From NCBI GenBank assembly GCA_009702725.1, contig WLHM01000089.1, positions 1 to 5,960 on the forward strand: a stretch of 5,960 bases of DNA, in the 5' to 3' direction. Below are positions 5,263 through 5,960 of this stretch, piece by piece. How positions within the stretch are numbered: the first letter of the stretch is position 1; each line of letters opens with the position of its first letter. The stretch is from Actinomycetota bacterium. Lineage in GTDB: Bacteria; Actinomycetota; Actinomycetes; S36-B12. Position numbers and translations under genes: made by a program. The notes under the pieces were generated by a model that saw nothing but the letters and a program-made list of their open reading frames with translations, was not told the origin of the DNA and searched no databases.

Positions 5263-5290
5263 TTGTGGACAGGGTGAGTCGCACTAAATT
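5263..5290 (+). promoter_or_regulatory. Possible promoter for the HdeD-like gene
   Basis: In the 97-bp gap after the ABC operon, TTGTGG (5263-5268) and TAAATT (5285-5290) are separated by 16 bp, resembling -35 and -10 boxes. This would leave a leader of about 58 nt before the strong Shine-Dalgarno sequence. TACTCT at 5306-5311 is another TANNNT candidate without a -35 partner. No clear terminator for the upstream operon is visible in the gap. Confidence 0.35.
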
Positions 5291-5345
5291 TGCCCCCTTA
5301 ATCCCTACTCTGGTGCGGGGTGCATCCGGCACTTGCCATACGCGT

Positions 5346-5350
5346 GGAGG
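5346..5350 (+). promoter_or_regulatory. Strong ribosome binding site of the HdeD-like gene
   Basis: GGAGG sits 5 nt before the ATG at 5356. An out-of-frame ATG at 5352 is too close and opens only a short frame, so 5356 is the start. It is the best Shine-Dalgarno match in the window. Confidence 0.8.
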
Positions 5351-5355
5351 AATGA

Positions 5356-5943
5356 ATGTCAACTATGAACTCGGGCCAATCGGTCGATGAGGTCGAGGCC
5401 AATGCATTGGGCCAGATAGGTCGAAACTGGTGGGTGCTGTTGTTCTTGGGCATTATCAGTTTGGGTGTCGGTGTAATCGCACTCGTTTGGCCAGGTGCAA
5501 CCATTGTGGTTGTTGCGATCCTGCTAGCCATCTGGCTGCTCATCTCGGGCATCTTCCAGGTGGTGCGGGCATTTGCTCACGGGCTATCGGGCGGCATGCG
5601 CGCCCTGCTCATCATCACCGGCATCATCTCGATTATTTTGGGCTTGTTCATGTTCCGCAGCGCTTTCCAGGCTGTTGAGATCCTGGCAATCTTCATCGGT
5701 ATCGCCTTCTTGTTCCGTGGCTTCGGTGCCCTCTTCGTGGGTGCGGAAGAAAAAGAAGGACGCGGCTGGAATATCTTCGGCGGCATTGTGATGCTGATCG
5801 GTGGCGTGGTTATTTTGGTATGGCCAGGGATCTCGCTGGTCACTTTGGCGTGGATCACGGGTATCTGGCTGATCATCATCGGTATTTTCGAGATCATCAG
5901 CGCGTTCTCGCTGAAGTCAGCAGTCAAGAAAGCCATGAAGTAG
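5356..5943 (+). CDS. HdeD/DUF308 family membrane protein
   Basis: This 195-residue inner-membrane protein has about six hydrophobic spans: near residues 24-43, 48-70, 82-99, 106-126, 138-155 and 160-183. It belongs to the HdeD (DUF308) family, named for the E. coli acid-resistance membrane protein; the biochemical role in Actinobacteria is not established. Internal duplication is plain: VWPG at 44-47 and again at 155-158, each followed by a similar span, WLLISGIFQV (60-69) and WLIIIGIFEI (171-180). A weaker third copy, FRSAFQAVEI through FLFRGF, lies at 100-123. The N-terminus (1-22) is polar and acidic, and the C-terminus ends in a basic tail (KSAVKKAMK). It follows the ABC operon in the same direction but has its own strong ribosome site and a possible promoter, so it is probably an independent unit. 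The 17 bases after its stop hold nothing recognisable. Confidence 0.92.
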   Translation: MSTMNSGQSVDEVEANALGQIGRNWWVLLFLGIISLGVGVIALVWPGATIVVVAILLAIWLLISGIFQVVRAFAHGLSGGMRALLIITGIISIILGLFMFRSAFQAVEILAIFIGIAFLFRGFGALFVGAEEKEGRGWNIFGGIVMLIGGVVILVWPGISLVTLAWITGIWLIIIGIFEIISAFSLKSAVKKAMK

Positions 5944-5960
5944 CAAATCTGCTGAATTGA

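Noticed and set aside
5259..5355. Intrinsic terminator for the ABC operon
   Set aside because: Only weak partial pairing (for example GTGC/GCAC around 5313-5332) with mismatches and no T-run was found.
1..5960. Defence system, mobile element, CRISPR or toxin-antitoxin
   Set aside because: Every sizeable gene is an identifiable housekeeping, transport or regulator family; no transposase, integrase, spaced repeats or nuclease is present.

Overview
The window looks like an ordinary chromosomal segment of an actinobacterium of moderate GC content. Two genes point to Actinobacteria almost by themselves: a WhiB-family iron-sulfur regulator and a DUF3039 protein. The frequent GTG starts and the apparent leaderless promoter layout fit. 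A freshwater or marine actinomycete is possible but cannot be proven from the sequence. The window is almost fully coding, with no gene-free stretch above 110 bp. I see no RNA gene, insertion sequence, CRISPR array or phage remnant.

Layout. Minus strand, bases 1-852: the N-terminal 140 codons of ornithine carbamoyltransferase (argF, running off the left edge), a GC-rich hairpin, then a WhiB3/WhiD-like regulator. A 109-bp divergent promoter region (853-961) holds a -10 element for each direction and a perfect 12-bp palindrome between them. Plus strand from 962: a small DUF3039 protein with CxxC motif, a 14-TM MFS transporter 13 bp later, then a complete polar amino acid ABC importer (lipoprotein binding protein, one permease, ATPase) whose last two genes overlap by ATGA. 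After a 97-bp gap with its own possible promoter and a strong Shine-Dalgarno sequence comes an HdeD/DUF308 membrane protein.

How the genes work together. The three ABC genes form one import machine: a lipid-anchored receptor hands an amino acid to a permease (probably a homodimer) driven by the ATPase. The MFS gene lies directly upstream in the same direction and may be co-transcribed, but it is an exporter-type family. argF is an arginine biosynthesis gene; a link to the importer's substrate would be speculation. WhiB is probably a redox- or NO-responsive transcription factor that may act on its own divergent promoter region.

The most interesting signal is not a new system but a shared promoter syntax. 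argF, whiB and the DUF3039 gene each have a TANNNT hexamer exactly 6 nt before the chosen start codon and no convincing Shine-Dalgarno sequence, which suggests leaderless mRNAs. In contrast, the binding-protein and HdeD genes have visible ribosome binding sites. I found no convincing evidence of a previously undescribed biological system here.
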